Counted from the stretch's first letter, positions 45,651 to 54,073 are shown. The stretch is DNA of 64,000 nt from Parasedimentitalea maritima (GCF_005771405.1 NZ_VAUA01000008.1:62001-126000); one strand, 5' to 3'. A program made the numbers and translations. Notes: generated by a model not told the origin, from the sequence alone.

Positions 45651-47250
45651 CATAGCCTCCAGGTTCAATTTCTGCTGCAATTACAGTAAAGTGCTGCGCA
45701 GTCATGGCATCAGTCAAAGCTGCGCGCAACTCTTTGCGATTGCGTACCGTGACACCGTTACCCCCAAAGGCCCGTCCCATAGCTGCAAAGTCGTGACGAC
45801 CAAAATCCACTGCTGCATTGGCCATTTGTCGTTGACGTTGTTTCAATTCGATCAACGCAAGGCTGGCGTCGACGAAAACCAGAAAAATGGGTGCGATCTG
45901 CATTTCTGCTGCAGTAGCCAGTTCACCCGCCACCATCAGGAAACCGGCATCACCGGAAAAACTGATAACGGGCCTATCAGGCTGCGCCAGTTTGCGGCCA
46001 ATGGCCATCGGCACAGCACAGCCCATAGTGCAGAGCCCGGAAGACTGGATCAGCCCACGCGGTTCTTCACAGTCCCACATTTGCGACAGAAGGATACGGT
46101 GGGCGCCGCTGTCTGCTGTGGCCAGCGTCCCCTTTGGCAACACCGCACGGGATTCTGCGATGACAGCGGCTGGGCCCCAATTGTCATCCTGAGGAAAAGC
46201 CTTTTTCAACGCGGCCTTGGCGGCTTCGGGCTGACCATCATCCCGAATGGCACGTGTCGTCGTTCCCGCGCCTAGCGCCGTCAGTGTAGCGGAGATGGCC
46301 GTGATAAAACTCAGCTGCGCCTGATGCATGTAATGCAGGTTAGGCTCTGGGGTAATGTCGATGACGTTTTGCCGGGTTAAATCCCAGACATCGCGCCAGC
46401 CGGGGCGCATTTCTATTGGGTCATAGCCAATACAGACCACCAGATCAGCATCGCGCAGAAGGGGCAGAAGGTGAGTGTCGGCCAACGGCGACAAACCTGC
46501 TCCACCCAGACATAAGGCGTGGTCCTCGGGCAGGATACCCTTGGCCTTGTAGGTTGTTATAAAAGGGATTTGGAAGGTTTCCAGAAAGGCTTTGATTGCG
46601 TCGCCAGCATGTTCTTGCAGCGCATCCAAGCCGATAATAGCAATGGGCCGCTTGCTGCTGGACAGCCAATCACGCGCCTGCGCAAGGGCTGTGTCGTCTG
46701 GCACAGTTGCACTTGCAGGCGCGCGGCGGATGCCGCCGTCTGTGGCGGGTGCATCGGCCACAGATATTGGAACATCAATATGAACGGGTCCGTTACGCGG
46801 GGTTGTTGCAATAGCAACGGCCTTGTCGGCGATCAAATTTGCTGCTTCGGCGTTGAGACGAAACGTTGCTTTGGTGATCGGTGCAAAAACGGCTTGATGG
46901 TCAAGCACCTGGTGAGTGTAGTTGAGTTCTTCAGCGGCATCGACACAGCCGGTCAGCACCAGCATTGGCACCCGGTCCTGATGAGCATTGGCAACCACAT
47001 TGACGCCGTTCAGCGCACCAGGGCCAAGGGTGGCAACCAAAATGGCTGGGGCACCGTCGCTGTGATGGACCGCTTCACCCATGAATCCGGCGCAGTTTTC
47101 GTGTTTGGCCAAGTGGAACGTGATGCCAGCCGCCTGCAATGCATCCACAAGCGTTAGTACCTCACCTCCTGGCATTCCAAAGGCATGACGGCAACCGGCC
47201 TGATACAGCCGCCGGGCCAATACATCCGCTGCGCGGGTGGGTGTGGTCAT
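45637..47250 (-). CDS. Thiamine pyrophosphate-dependent enzyme, acetolactate synthase-like
   Basis: A 537-aa enzyme with the three-domain layout of acetolactate synthase and related decarboxylases. The cofactor-activating glutamate is in KHENCAGFMGEA, and GPGALNG and GPVHIDVP are typical. The Mg-TPP motif, usually GDG...NN, reads GDAGF ... VFVDAS. No FAD or small-subunit gene is near. Pairing with a CaiB CoA-transferase recalls oxalyl-CoA decarboxylase/formyl-CoA transferase, but the sequence does not look like oxalyl-CoA decarboxylase. Substrate is open. Confidence 0.82.
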   Translation of the reverse strand: MTTPTRAADVLARRLYQAGCRHAFGMPGGEVLTLVDALQAAGITFHLAKHENCAGFMGEAVHHSDGAPAILVATLGPGALNGVNVVANAHQDRVPMLVLTGCVDAAEELNYTHQVLDHQAVFAPITKATFRLNAEAANLIADKAVAIATTPRNGPVHIDVPISVADAPATDGGIRRAPASATVPDDTALAQARDWLSSSKRPIAIIGLDALQEHAGDAIKAFLETFQIPFITTYKAKGILPEDHALCLGGAGLSPLADTHLLPLLRDADLVVCIGYDPIEMRPGWRDVWDLTRQNVIDITPEPNLHYMHQAQLSFITAISATLTALGAGTTTRAIRDDGQPEAAKAALKKAFPQDDNWGPAAVIAESRAVLPKGTLATADSGAHRILLSQMWDCEEPRGLIQSSGLCTMGCAVPMAIGRKLAQPDRPVISFSGDAGFLMVAGELATAAEMQIAPIFLVFVDASLALIELKQRQRQMANAAVDFGRHDFAAMGRAFGGNGVTVRNRKELRAALTDAMTAQHFTVIAAEIEPGGYDGRI

Positions 47251-47400
47251 TATGTGCTCTCCGTTGCTCGCTAGATTGCGAGATTGCGGAGTAGCGACTT
47301 AGGTGCAAGCCCAATCACGTCAGTGTGACCAAATGTAAGCATAGCAACACGTTGAAGCTGGGTTTACGTTGCGCGTACCATCAGTCGCCGTTTTGGTTCG

Positions 47401-47877
47401 CTACTCGGCCGCCTGCTGCGCGATTGTGCGAAATTTATGATCCAGTTCATCCGCAAGAATTACTAGCTCTGTGCCACCCTCACTGAAGTAGGGTGAAAAG
47501 ATATGGCTGGGCACTTTGTAAGATAAGGTTGCAAGGCCGTCGGTCTCTTCAGTGACATAGAGACGGATTGGGGCCTCAATCATGGCCGCAGTTGATGTGG
47601 CAAGGACCCTAACCGCAAAATCATTGTTGAAAATGCCAATGACCCGGTTACCCGGGATGGTAATGCCGCGATTTGCGGCGGCTTTGGTTGGACCTGCCTG
47701 AGTGACTATGCCCATGCCGTTTGACTTGGAGGCGGTTTTCACGTCGTCAATCAGCTCGCTATACGTTTTGGTGGTCTCCAGGACCACCCAACCCTCACGC
47801 GGTTGGAGGTTACCAGCCAAAGACCCGGTGGCAACAGCGCAAAAGAAGACGGTGGGTAAAAGGAATTTCAGGTTCAT
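47401..47877 (-). CDS. Secreted DUF302 domain protein
   Basis: A 158-aa protein with a signal peptide (MNLKFLLPTVFFCAVATGSLAG) and a DUF302 domain: TYSELIDDVKTASKSNGMGIV, then RVIGIFNNDFAVRVLATS and APIRLYVTEETDG. CGGAG precedes the ATG at 47877. It lies 95 bp after soxT on the same strand, at the edge of the sox island. DUF302 is of unknown function; secretion and position suggest a link with periplasmic sulfur handling, but this is inference. Confidence 0.82.
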   Translation of the reverse strand: MNLKFLLPTVFFCAVATGSLAGNLQPREGWVVLETTKTYSELIDDVKTASKSNGMGIVTQAGPTKAAANRGITIPGNRVIGIFNNDFAVRVLATSTAAMIEAPIRLYVTEETDGLATLSYKVPSHIFSPYFSEGGTELVILADELDHKFRTIAQQAAE

Positions 47878-47972
47878 GGTGCAACTCCGAATAAGTCCTG
47901 TCCTTTTAAACAAAAAAGCAGGCCGCTTGGGTCACACATGCGTGTGGGGGCGTGAAGTCATAGATCGGGATT

Positions 47973-49031
47973 TTAACTGGTTAGCTTAAAGCCTTCAATG
48001 AGCTGACGCAGGCCAATTGCAGCGCCGGCAAAAATTGCCAGGAAGGTAACTGGAGCCGATATCGACAGTACCGAAAATGCAGATAACCCCTGTCCAATCG
48101 TACAGCCCATGGCGACCACCGCACCCACGCCCATGATAGCGGCGCCAATGATCTGGCGGCGTAACTCACGCGGGTCATCGCAGGCTTCCCAGCGAAAATG
48201 ACCTTTGATCAATGATCCAACGAAGGCGCCGACCCAAACCCCTACGACCGATCCAACCGCAAAGGACAGCGGTCGCAGGCTGCCGGTCATGGTCCATAAG
48301 ATGGTTTCGCCCAATGGGGCTGAAAAAGAATGTGAGACAACCGGCAGGGCATCAAACCCGTTCAGGTGTATGTAATAGCTGCCAGCCCAACCCGTAACGA
48401 CGGCAACCCCAACCACGACCGACCAGAATATCGCGCTATAATCTTGGCGGAATTCAGCATTTGAGAGAGCGGCGATGACAATTGCAATACCGGCGCTGAT
48501 ACCAAGTCCGGCCAGAGGTAAACCGGTCAAGGCTGCCACATGGTGGATCAGGCCAGGTGGCAATTCGGATGTGACGGATTCTTGCAAGAATAGGTAATTG
48601 CGCAGAGGTGCCAAAGGGCCAGTTAAAGCAACATAGGTGGAAACACCCATCACCAATACAATGACAAAGCTGCGGAGATCTCCTCCGCCTAGGCGAGCAA
48701 TTGCTCCATATCCACAGTTGCCGGACAGCGCCATGCCGTAGCCGAACATCAGACCACCTAAGATCGAGGCGGCAGGCATCCAGCGGATTGACAGGTAGAA
48801 GGTTTCAGTTTCGTCTAACAGTCCCTGACTGATCAAAGAAAAGCTGCCGATTACGGCCACACCAATTGCAAGGACCCACATTCGCATACGCAAGCTGGAT
48901 CCGCCGTATAACAGATCTTCGATCGCACCCAGAGTGCAGAACCGACCCAGTCGTGCTGCAAGGCCCAGCAAAAGGCCACCAGTCAAACCAATAATGGCAA
49001 CGGTTTGACTGTCAGTCAGGAAATCCAGCAT
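47973..49031 (-). CDS. soxT: YeeE/YedE family sulfur transporter (SoxT-like)
   Basis: A 352-aa polytopic membrane protein of the YeeE/YedE (TsuA/PmpAB) family, which moves thiosulfate or sulfur-containing groups. Conserved cysteines are in LGRFCTLGAIED, SGNCGYGAIARLGGG and GCTIGQGLSA. Start: ATG at 49031 (MLDFLTDSQ), since a longer frame runs into the divergent kinase gene. Homologues in other sox clusters are called SoxT. Likely supplies a cytoplasmic signal or imports sulfur for assimilation; direction is not shown by the sequence. Confidence 0.85.
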   Translation of the reverse strand: MLDFLTDSQTVAIIGLTGGLLLGLAARLGRFCTLGAIEDLLYGGSSLRMRMWVLAIGVAVIGSFSLISQGLLDETETFYLSIRWMPAASILGGLMFGYGMALSGNCGYGAIARLGGGDLRSFVIVLVMGVSTYVALTGPLAPLRNYLFLQESVTSELPPGLIHHVAALTGLPLAGLGISAGIAIVIAALSNAEFRQDYSAIFWSVVVGVAVVTGWAGSYYIHLNGFDALPVVSHSFSAPLGETILWTMTGSLRPLSFAVGSVVGVWVGAFVGSLIKGHFRWEACDDPRELRRQIIGAAIMGVGAVVAMGCTIGQGLSAFSVLSISAPVTFLAIFAGAAIGLRQLIEGFKLTS

Positions 49032-49115
49032 GGACGGGTTCCCCCAGTAGGTGCCAAAGTCATATCTAAGCACATAGTGCATTTTTTGAATGTTTGTTTG
49101 CAAGGTAGAGTTTTG

Positions 49116-50015
49116 ATGGATGACGGAATTGATGTCGAACACAGGCAAGTCAGGGCCCTTATCGATGATCAATTCCCCCAATTTAGCGGATTGTCTATTG
49201 AGGCAATCCAGCCCGGAGGCTGGAACAACCGCAGTTTTCGACTAGGTGAGGGCTATGTGGTGCGTATGCCGTCGGCGAAGCGATATGAACCGCAGATCAA
49301 ACGTGAAAAACTGGGGCTATGTCGGCTGACTTCCCAACCGTCGGTTCGGTTGCCACGCTATTATGCTATGGGGCGGGCTGGGCATGGATATCCCTATTCG
49401 TGGTCCATTTTGCATTGGGTGGAAGGTACTCCAATTGACGCTACCGCGATGATTACAGATCCGGTTCTGGCGCGCGACCTTGGTCAATATCTCGGTAAGC
49501 TGCAGCAGAGCCCTACACCAAGTGGTCTGCTGCCGCCCGGCGTTGATAACTTTTACCGAGGCGGAGATCTGCGAGTTTACGAAACTGAGACCCTGTCGGC
49601 CTTGGACCAACTTAAGACAGAGTGTCAGAGCAGCTTTTTACGGATCTGGGAGCAGGCCCTGACCAGCTCTTGGCAAACCCCACCTGTTTGGGTGCATGGC
49701 GATGTTGCACCCGGGAATCTGCTGACTACTAAGGGGCGCCTGACTGGCGCTGTTGATTTCGGTTTGATGGCGGTAGGCGATCCAGCTTGTGATCTGGTGA
49801 TTGCCTGGGCGCATCTGGACAAAACTTGCCGCAAAGAGTTTGCGTCGACTTTACCACTAGGGCTGGCCTGCTGGCAGCGCGCTATGGGGTGGGCATTGTG
49901 GAAAGCCGCGATTGTTCTGGCCGGAGAGGCCGCCCCTGCGGAGCAGACGGCTGTGGCCAAACGGGTTCTGGATCTGCTGTCCGAGGATCAGTCGTTTTTG
50001 CAGAACAATTCATAG
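49116..50015 (+). CDS. Aminoglycoside phosphotransferase (APH)-fold kinase
   Basis: A 299-aa small-molecule kinase of the APH family. The Brenner motif is WVHGDVAPGNLL and the Mg-binding motif VDFGLMAVGDPACDL; the N-terminal lobe has GGWNNRSFRLGEGYVVRMP. It resembles environmental APH-like kinases more than known resistance enzymes. ATG at 49116 follows AAGGTAGAG. It lies between soxT and soxR, on the opposite strand to both, overlapping the soxR end by 28 nt. Substrate unknown. Confidence 0.82.
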   Translation: MDDGIDVEHRQVRALIDDQFPQFSGLSIEAIQPGGWNNRSFRLGEGYVVRMPSAKRYEPQIKREKLGLCRLTSQPSVRLPRYYAMGRAGHGYPYSWSILHWVEGTPIDATAMITDPVLARDLGQYLGKLQQSPTPSGLLPPGVDNFYRGGDLRVYETETLSALDQLKTECQSSFLRIWEQALTSSWQTPPVWVHGDVAPGNLLTTKGRLTGAVDFGLMAVGDPACDLVIAWAHLDKTCRKEFASTLPLGLACWQRAMGWALWKAAIVLAGEAAPAEQTAVAKRVLDLLSEDQSFLQNNS

Positions 50016-50323
50016 ACCACTTCAAGAATACGCCGAGGGCGTTCATCTGCCAGCCTATAGTAGATCACTTTGCCGTCGCGGCGGGGAATCACCAATCCCT
50101 CGAGTCGCAACCGCGACAGTTGTTGCGAGACGGCGGCCTGACGGGCCGACAGCAAATCTTCCAGCTCGGTGACTGATTTCTCGCCTGTTACCAGATGGCA
50201 CAGGATCATCAAACGGCCTTCGTGGCTGATCGCCTTCAAAAAATTGGAGGCCAGAGTTGCATTATCGACCATGGCGTCCAATTCGTCCGAAGCCATATCA
50301 GAGGAAAACTGAGGTAGTGCCAT
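49988..50323 (-). CDS. soxR: ArsR-family sulfur-responsive repressor
   Basis: A 111-aa winged-helix repressor. HTH: SVTELEDLLSARQAAVSQQLSRLRLEGLV. Two cysteines, Cys42 (MILCHLV) and Cys108 (ELFCKND), fit the pair that forms a polysulfide bridge in SqrR/BigR proteins. In Paracoccus- and Pseudaminobacter-type clusters SoxR represses sox genes until reduced sulfur is sensed. It follows soxS by 57 bp on the same strand. AAGGAG precedes the ATG. It is unrelated to the redox regulator SoxR of E. coli. Confidence 0.93.
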   Translation of the reverse strand: MALPQFSSDMASDELDAMVDNATLASNFLKAISHEGRLMILCHLVTGEKSVTELEDLLSARQAAVSQQLSRLRLEGLVIPRRDGKVIYYRLADERPRRILEVVYELFCKND

Positions 50324-50380
50324 ATGTGTCTTCTCCTTACCTGGGCTCGCACTTACCGTCAGACGTGCGAAACGGGGCCA

Positions 50381-50794
50381 TTAGCTGCCGGGATCCGTGG
50401 GCGTTGCATCCTCTGCAACGTACCCGGCATGTTTACTTAACAACTGAGCGATCACCGGCCAAAAGAAATCTTCGCCTGGATAGCCTTCCAGTCGGCCAAT
50501 TTCACGTTGATCTTCGACAATCAAGAATGTTGGGGTGAAGTTAACCCGGCGAGCAACGTCCAGTTCACCGGGCAGATCGCGCAGATTTATCCGCCGCAGG
50601 GGCGCAAAGCGGCCTTCACTGGTTTTGGGATAGATTGGGCCGATCTCCTCGTCCCAGCGTGCGCACCACTCACAGTTAGGTTGTTCTACCATCACCAATT
50701 CCGCAGCTTGAACGGGCAGGGTAAACAGTATCCCTGCAGCCATTGCTGCGGTTAATGCTCGACGGGTGGTCGAGAGAACACTTGGAAAGACCAT
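50381..50794 (-). CDS. soxS: Periplasmic thioredoxin-like protein SoxS
   Basis: A 137-aa exported thioredoxin-fold protein with a signal peptide (about 1-30, ending LPVQA) and active site PNC41EWC44. FTPTFLIVEDQ holds the cis-proline. In Paracoccus SoxS keeps the carrier SoxY active by reducing it, with electrons from SoxV. Start at 50794 (MVFPSVLS); an upstream ATG would read into the operator. It is first in the soxSR unit and divergent from soxV. Confidence 0.9.
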   Translation of the reverse strand: MVFPSVLSTTRRALTAAMAAGILFTLPVQAAELVMVEQPNCEWCARWDEEIGPIYPKTSEGRFAPLRRINLRDLPGELDVARRVNFTPTFLIVEDQREIGRLEGYPGEDFFWPVIAQLLSKHAGYVAEDATPTDPGS

Positions 50795-50836
50795 AGTCCA
50801 CCTGTTGTCGTTTGTGGTTGCGCATTCCATGATGTA

Positions 50837-50852
50837 ATTTGAATATGTGAAT
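50837..50852. promoter_or_regulatory. Candidate SoxR operator, soxS/soxV
   Basis: ATTTGAATATGTGAAT fits ATTC-N8-GAAT except for T at position 4. It is central in the 109-bp divergent soxS-soxV promoter, so one repressor dimer could control both directions. Confidence 0.65.
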
Positions 50853-50903
50853 AATGCAAGCTGCCTCACGTCTCTATTGGGTGGTCATTCGAGGAAACCC
50901 GAC

Positions 50904-51641
50904 ATGCTGGAAATTACCCTGCTTGGCGCATTGTTCGCCGGTTTACTTAGCTTTTTTACGCCCTGCGTGCTGCCAATGGTCCCGTTTTACCTGTCTTACA
51001 TGGGGGGGCTTACAGTGGGCGAGTTGCGTGATGATGGCGGGATCGCACCGGGGGCACAGCGGCGGTTATTGGTGTCGGCGATTAGCTTTGCGGCCGGGGT
51101 TACCAGTGTCTTTATGCTGCTGGGTATGGGGGCTTCTGCGCTGGGCCAGTTGTTTGGACAGTATTTAGATTCGCTGATTTATGTGGCTGCTGCAATTCTT
51201 TTGGTATTTGGTCTTCACTTTCTGGGCGTGATTAAGGTGCCGGTTCTGTACCGGGAGGCGCGCCTTGAGAGTCGCAGGCAGGCCACAACGGTTGTTGGGG
51301 CCTATATGATGGGATTGGCGTTTGGCTTTGGTTGGACGCCATGTGTGGGGCCCGCATTGGCGGCAATCTTGATGATTGCATCAGGGCTGGGTGATATCTG
51401 GCGTGGCGCTTTGCTGCTGATGGTCTATGGAATCGGAATGACCTCTCCCTTTGTTCTGGCTGCGTTGTTCGCGCGACCATTTTTAGCTTGGGCGTCCCGT
51501 CATCGCAGCTTGGTCGTCATGGTGGAAAAGGCGATGGGCGCGATGCTGATTCTCTTTGCGGTGCTTATTGTTACTGGTGGCGTTCAGTGGATTGCTTATG
51601 CCTTATTGGGCTGGTTGCCGGGTGCTTCCACGCTGGGGTGA
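50904..51641 (+). CDS. soxV: CcdA-family membrane thiol transporter SoxV
   Basis: A 245-aa protein with six membrane helices and the two conserved cysteines Cys21 (FFTPCVLP) and Cys147 (GWTPCVGP) of CcdA. It passes electrons from cytoplasmic thioredoxin to periplasmic SoxS (or SoxW where present). Start: ATG at 50904 with GAGGAAA upstream. No soxW follows, so SoxS is the only local partner. Confidence 0.93.
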   Translation: MLEITLLGALFAGLLSFFTPCVLPMVPFYLSYMGGLTVGELRDDGGIAPGAQRRLLVSAISFAAGVTSVFMLLGMGASALGQLFGQYLDSLIYVAAAILLVFGLHFLGVIKVPVLYREARLESRRQATTVVGAYMMGLAFGFGWTPCVGPALAAILMIASGLGDIWRGALLLMVYGIGMTSPFVLAALFARPFLAWASRHRSLVVMVEKAMGAMLILFAVLIVTGGVQWIAYALLGWLPGASTLG

Positions 51642-51700
51642 GCACAGTTCCGTCGCGTTACTGTTACCAGCGTTGATGTTTTTGTGAACAGTTCGAACCA

Positions 51701-51716
51701 ATTCGAATTTGTGAAT
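51701..51716. promoter_or_regulatory. Candidate SoxR operator, soxX
   Basis: ATTCGAATTTGTGAAT is a full ATTC-N8-GAAT match, 85 bp upstream of the soxX ATG in the 159-bp gap after soxV. Corresponds in place to the second SoxR site known in Paracoccus (before soxX). Confidence 0.75.
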
Positions 51717-51800
51717 TTGTTGTTGCCTTCTAGCCTATCGGTAGCCTACGGTATGCAAAGCTAAGCACGTCAGACAGCGTGGCAGCTAACGGGAGGAACT

Positions 51801-52277
51801 ATGAAACTTACATCTCTGACTTTGGCTGCGGCCCTTATTGGCGGCGCAGCATTGGCCGGCGAAGTAGCGCCGAAAGACGTTCAGTACGACGAATCTGGTG
51901 CGGTTGCAGCGTCGCTGACCGGCGGAGCTGGCGATGCCATGAATGGCGCCATGCTTGCAGGCACCAAATCCAAGGGCAACTGCGTAGCATGCCATGCCAT
52001 CACCGCATTGGCTGATGTGCCATTCCACGGTGAAGTAGGCCCCTCGCTTGACGGTGCTGGAGAGCGCTGGAGCGAAGCGGAACTGCGTGGTTTGCTAACC
52101 GATGCCAAAATGACATTCGACGGTACTGTAATGCCTGCCTTCTACAAGGTGGATGGCTTCACCCGTCCAGGCAACGCTTATACCGGCAAAGCTGCTGAAG
52201 AGGCGCTGACGCCGATCCTGTCGGCGCAAGAGATCGAAGATGTCATCGCCTTTTTGGCGACACTAAAAGAAGAGTGA
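51801..52277 (+). CDS. soxX: Sulfur oxidation c-type cytochrome SoxX
   Basis: A 158-aa periplasmic monoheme cytochrome: signal peptide ending at GGAALAG, heme site C61VACH65 and likely axial Met111 in TVMPAFYK. With SoxA it forms the SoxAX enzyme that attaches thiosulfate oxidatively to the SoxY cysteine. GGGAGGAA precedes the ATG. First of soxXYZA. Confidence 0.95.
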   Translation: MKLTSLTLAAALIGGAALAGEVAPKDVQYDESGAVAASLTGGAGDAMNGAMLAGTKSKGNCVACHAITALADVPFHGEVGPSLDGAGERWSEAELRGLLTDAKMTFDGTVMPAFYKVDGFTRPGNAYTGKAAEEALTPILSAQEIEDVIAFLATLKEE

Positions 52278-52327
52278 TACACTAGGGGTCCCCCTACAGC
52301 CTCTAATATTTCCAAAGGAGAGAGAAT

Positions 52328-52744
52328 ATGGAATTCTCACGTCGCGACACCCTGGCTCTGGGCCTGGGCGCAGCGGTAGTTACCGTGCTGCCATTCAGCG
52401 TTAATGCTGCAGCCGATGACGTCATCGCCACCTTCACTGGTGGCGCCGATATGGGTGATGCCGGTATCGATTTGACCGCACCTGAAATCGCAGAAAACGG
52501 CAACACTGTTCCCGTTGAAGTCAGCGCACCAGGCGCCAGCGCCATCTTGCTGGTCGCAACTGGTAACCCAACACCGGGCGTTGCTCAGTTCAACTTCGGT
52601 CCTATGGCCGGTTCGCAATCAGCCTCTACCCGGATCCGTCTGGCCGGTACTCAGGATGTTGTTGCAATCGCCAAATTGGCAGATGGCTCTTTTGCCAAAG
52701 CCAGCTCGACCGTGAAAGTGACCATCGGGGGCTGTGGCGGCTGA
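52328..52744 (+). CDS. soxY: Thiosulfate oxidation carrier protein SoxY
   Basis: A 138-aa exported carrier with a Tat signal (FSRRDTLALGLGA) and the C-terminal swinging-arm motif GGCGG, with Cys136 holding the sulfur intermediates during the Sox cycle. It forms a heterodimer with SoxZ. AAAGGAGAG lies 8 nt before the ATG. Confidence 0.96.
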   Translation: MEFSRRDTLALGLGAAVVTVLPFSVNAAADDVIATFTGGADMGDAGIDLTAPEIAENGNTVPVEVSAPGASAILLVATGNPTPGVAQFNFGPMAGSQSASTRIRLAGTQDVVAIAKLADGSFAKASSTVKVTIGGCGG

Positions 52745-52785
52745 TCGCCGTCCAGTCACAGATCCCGAATTAAGGAGAATTAGAT

Positions 52786-53115
52786 ATGGCATCCGGTGTA
52801 AAACCCCGCGTCAAGGTCCCCAAAAAGGCCGCAGCTGGTGATGTTATCACCATCAAGTCCCTGATCAGCCACAAAATGGAAAGTGGTCAGCGCAAGGACA
52901 AAGAGGGCAACCTCATCCCGCGTTCGATCATCAACCGTTTCACGGTTGAGTTTAACGGTCAGTCTGTTCTGGACATGACTATGGAACCGGCAATTTCGAC
53001 CAACCCTTACGTTCAGTTCGAGGCAACAGTGCCCGAGGCCGGTGACTTTGTGTTCACTTGGTATGACGATGACGGATCGGTCTACGACACTACGAAATCT
53101 GTCGCAATCGGCTGA
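52786..53115 (+). CDS. soxZ: Thiosulfate oxidation carrier complex protein SoxZ
   Basis: A 109-aa all-beta protein without a signal peptide, exported with SoxY by hitchhiking on its Tat signal. KPRVKVPKKAAAGDVITIKSLI-like opening, SHKMESGQRKD and FNGQSVLDM are SoxZ features. AAGGAGAA precedes the ATG. Confidence 0.96.
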   Translation: MASGVKPRVKVPKKAAAGDVITIKSLISHKMESGQRKDKEGNLIPRSIINRFTVEFNGQSVLDMTMEPAISTNPYVQFEATVPEAGDFVFTWYDDDGSVYDTTKSVAIG

Positions 53116-53142
53116 TTTCGCGGCTCAGGGAGGACTACGTAT

Positions 53143-54003
53143 ATGACAAAGCCAATGGGGAAAACCCTCACAGCCATCGCTCTGGCAGCCGTTGCTTTCG
53201 GCTCAGTTGCCAGCGCAGACGAGACCGCCGAACTGGTTGTCAATGGTGACCTGAACATGGTCACCCGGACAGCTGCACCAGCGCACCTGTCCGATGTTCT
53301 GGACGAAATCAACTCGGGCTGGCTCTACCGTAAGGATGAGACCCAGTCGTTGCAGACTGACGATTTCGACAATCCGGGCATGATCTTTGTTGATCTGGCG
53401 CAGGACGAGTGGGACACTGTTGAAGGAACTGAAGACAAATCCTGTGCATCGTGCCACGACGATGTCGAAGACTCGATGAAAGGTGTCCGCGCTGTCTATC
53501 CCAAGTGGAACGAAACAGCCGGCGAAGTTCGTACACTGGCCATGCAGATCAACGACTGCCGTGTGAACCAGATGGGCGCTGACAAGTGGAAGTACACTGG
53601 TGGCGATATGGCAGGTATGGAGGCGCTGATCTCAGTTCAGTCACGCGGCATGCCGGTTGATGTTGCCATCGATGGCCCTGCTCAGTCGACTTGGGAAGAG
53701 GGTAAAGAGATGTACTATACCCGTACTGGTCAGCTGGACCTGTCCTGCGCCAACTGTCACGAGGAAAACTATGGCAACATGATCCGCGCCGACCACTTGT
53801 CGCAGGGGCAGATCAACGGTTTCCCAACCTACCGTTTGAAAAACGCCAAGCTGAACACCTCGCATGCTCGCTTTAAGGGCTGTGTCCGTGATACACGTGC
53901 AGAAACATACAAACCTGGTTCTTCAGAGTTTGTTGCGCTTGAGCTCTATGTTGCTTCACGCGGCAATGGTCTCTCGGTCGAAGCACCAGCGGTTCGTAAC
54001 TAA
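53143..54003 (+). CDS. soxA: Sulfur oxidation c-type cytochrome SoxA (diheme)
   Basis: A 286-aa periplasmic cytochrome with two heme sites, C101ASCH105 and C202ANCH206, signal peptide to about residue 25, Cys139 as likely axial ligand of the first heme, and Cys247 in FKGCVRDTRAE as the persulfide active-site residue. It is the catalytic subunit of SoxAX. GGGAGGA lies before the ATG. A hairpin follows. Confidence 0.96.
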   Translation: MTKPMGKTLTAIALAAVAFGSVASADETAELVVNGDLNMVTRTAAPAHLSDVLDEINSGWLYRKDETQSLQTDDFDNPGMIFVDLAQDEWDTVEGTEDKSCASCHDDVEDSMKGVRAVYPKWNETAGEVRTLAMQINDCRVNQMGADKWKYTGGDMAGMEALISVQSRGMPVDVAIDGPAQSTWEEGKEMYYTRTGQLDLSCANCHEENYGNMIRADHLSQGQINGFPTYRLKNAKLNTSHARFKGCVRDTRAETYKPGSSEFVALELYVASRGNGLSVEAPAVRN

Positions 54004-54010
54004 AACACCT

Positions 54011-54041
54011 TACCCCGCGTTCCAATTTGGGATGCGGGGTA
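54011..54041 (+). terminator. Hairpin between soxA and soxB
   Basis: TACCCCGC and GCGGGGTA pair around a 15-nt loop right after the soxA stop, followed by a pyrimidine stretch (TCCTCCTCTT). It is likely a partial terminator or mRNA-stabilising stem between soxXYZA and soxB. Confidence 0.55.
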
Positions 54042-54057
54042 TCCTCCTCTTATCAAT

Positions 54058-54073
54058 ATTCACACATGCGAAT
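54058..54073. promoter_or_regulatory. Candidate SoxR operator, soxB
   Basis: ATTCACACATGCGAAT is a full ATTC-N8-GAAT match flanked by AT steps, 34 bp before the soxB ATG and just after the soxA hairpin. This implies a separate promoter for soxB. Confidence 0.75.

Noticed and set aside
46519-47157. A 212-codon plus-strand frame opposite the TPP enzyme
   Set aside because: Shadow of a well-supported gene with no recognisable domain.
45637-47250. Oxalyl-CoA decarboxylase paired with formyl-CoA transferase
   Set aside because: The TPP enzyme resembles acetolactate-synthase-like proteins and its motifs do not match oxalyl-CoA decarboxylase as I know it.
49032-49115. A fifth SoxR site between soxT and the APH gene
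   Set aside because: A GAAT is present but no ATTC lies 8 nt before it.
49116-50015. Aminoglycoside resistance gene
   Set aside because: Only the general APH kinase fold is visible; nothing ties it to a drug.
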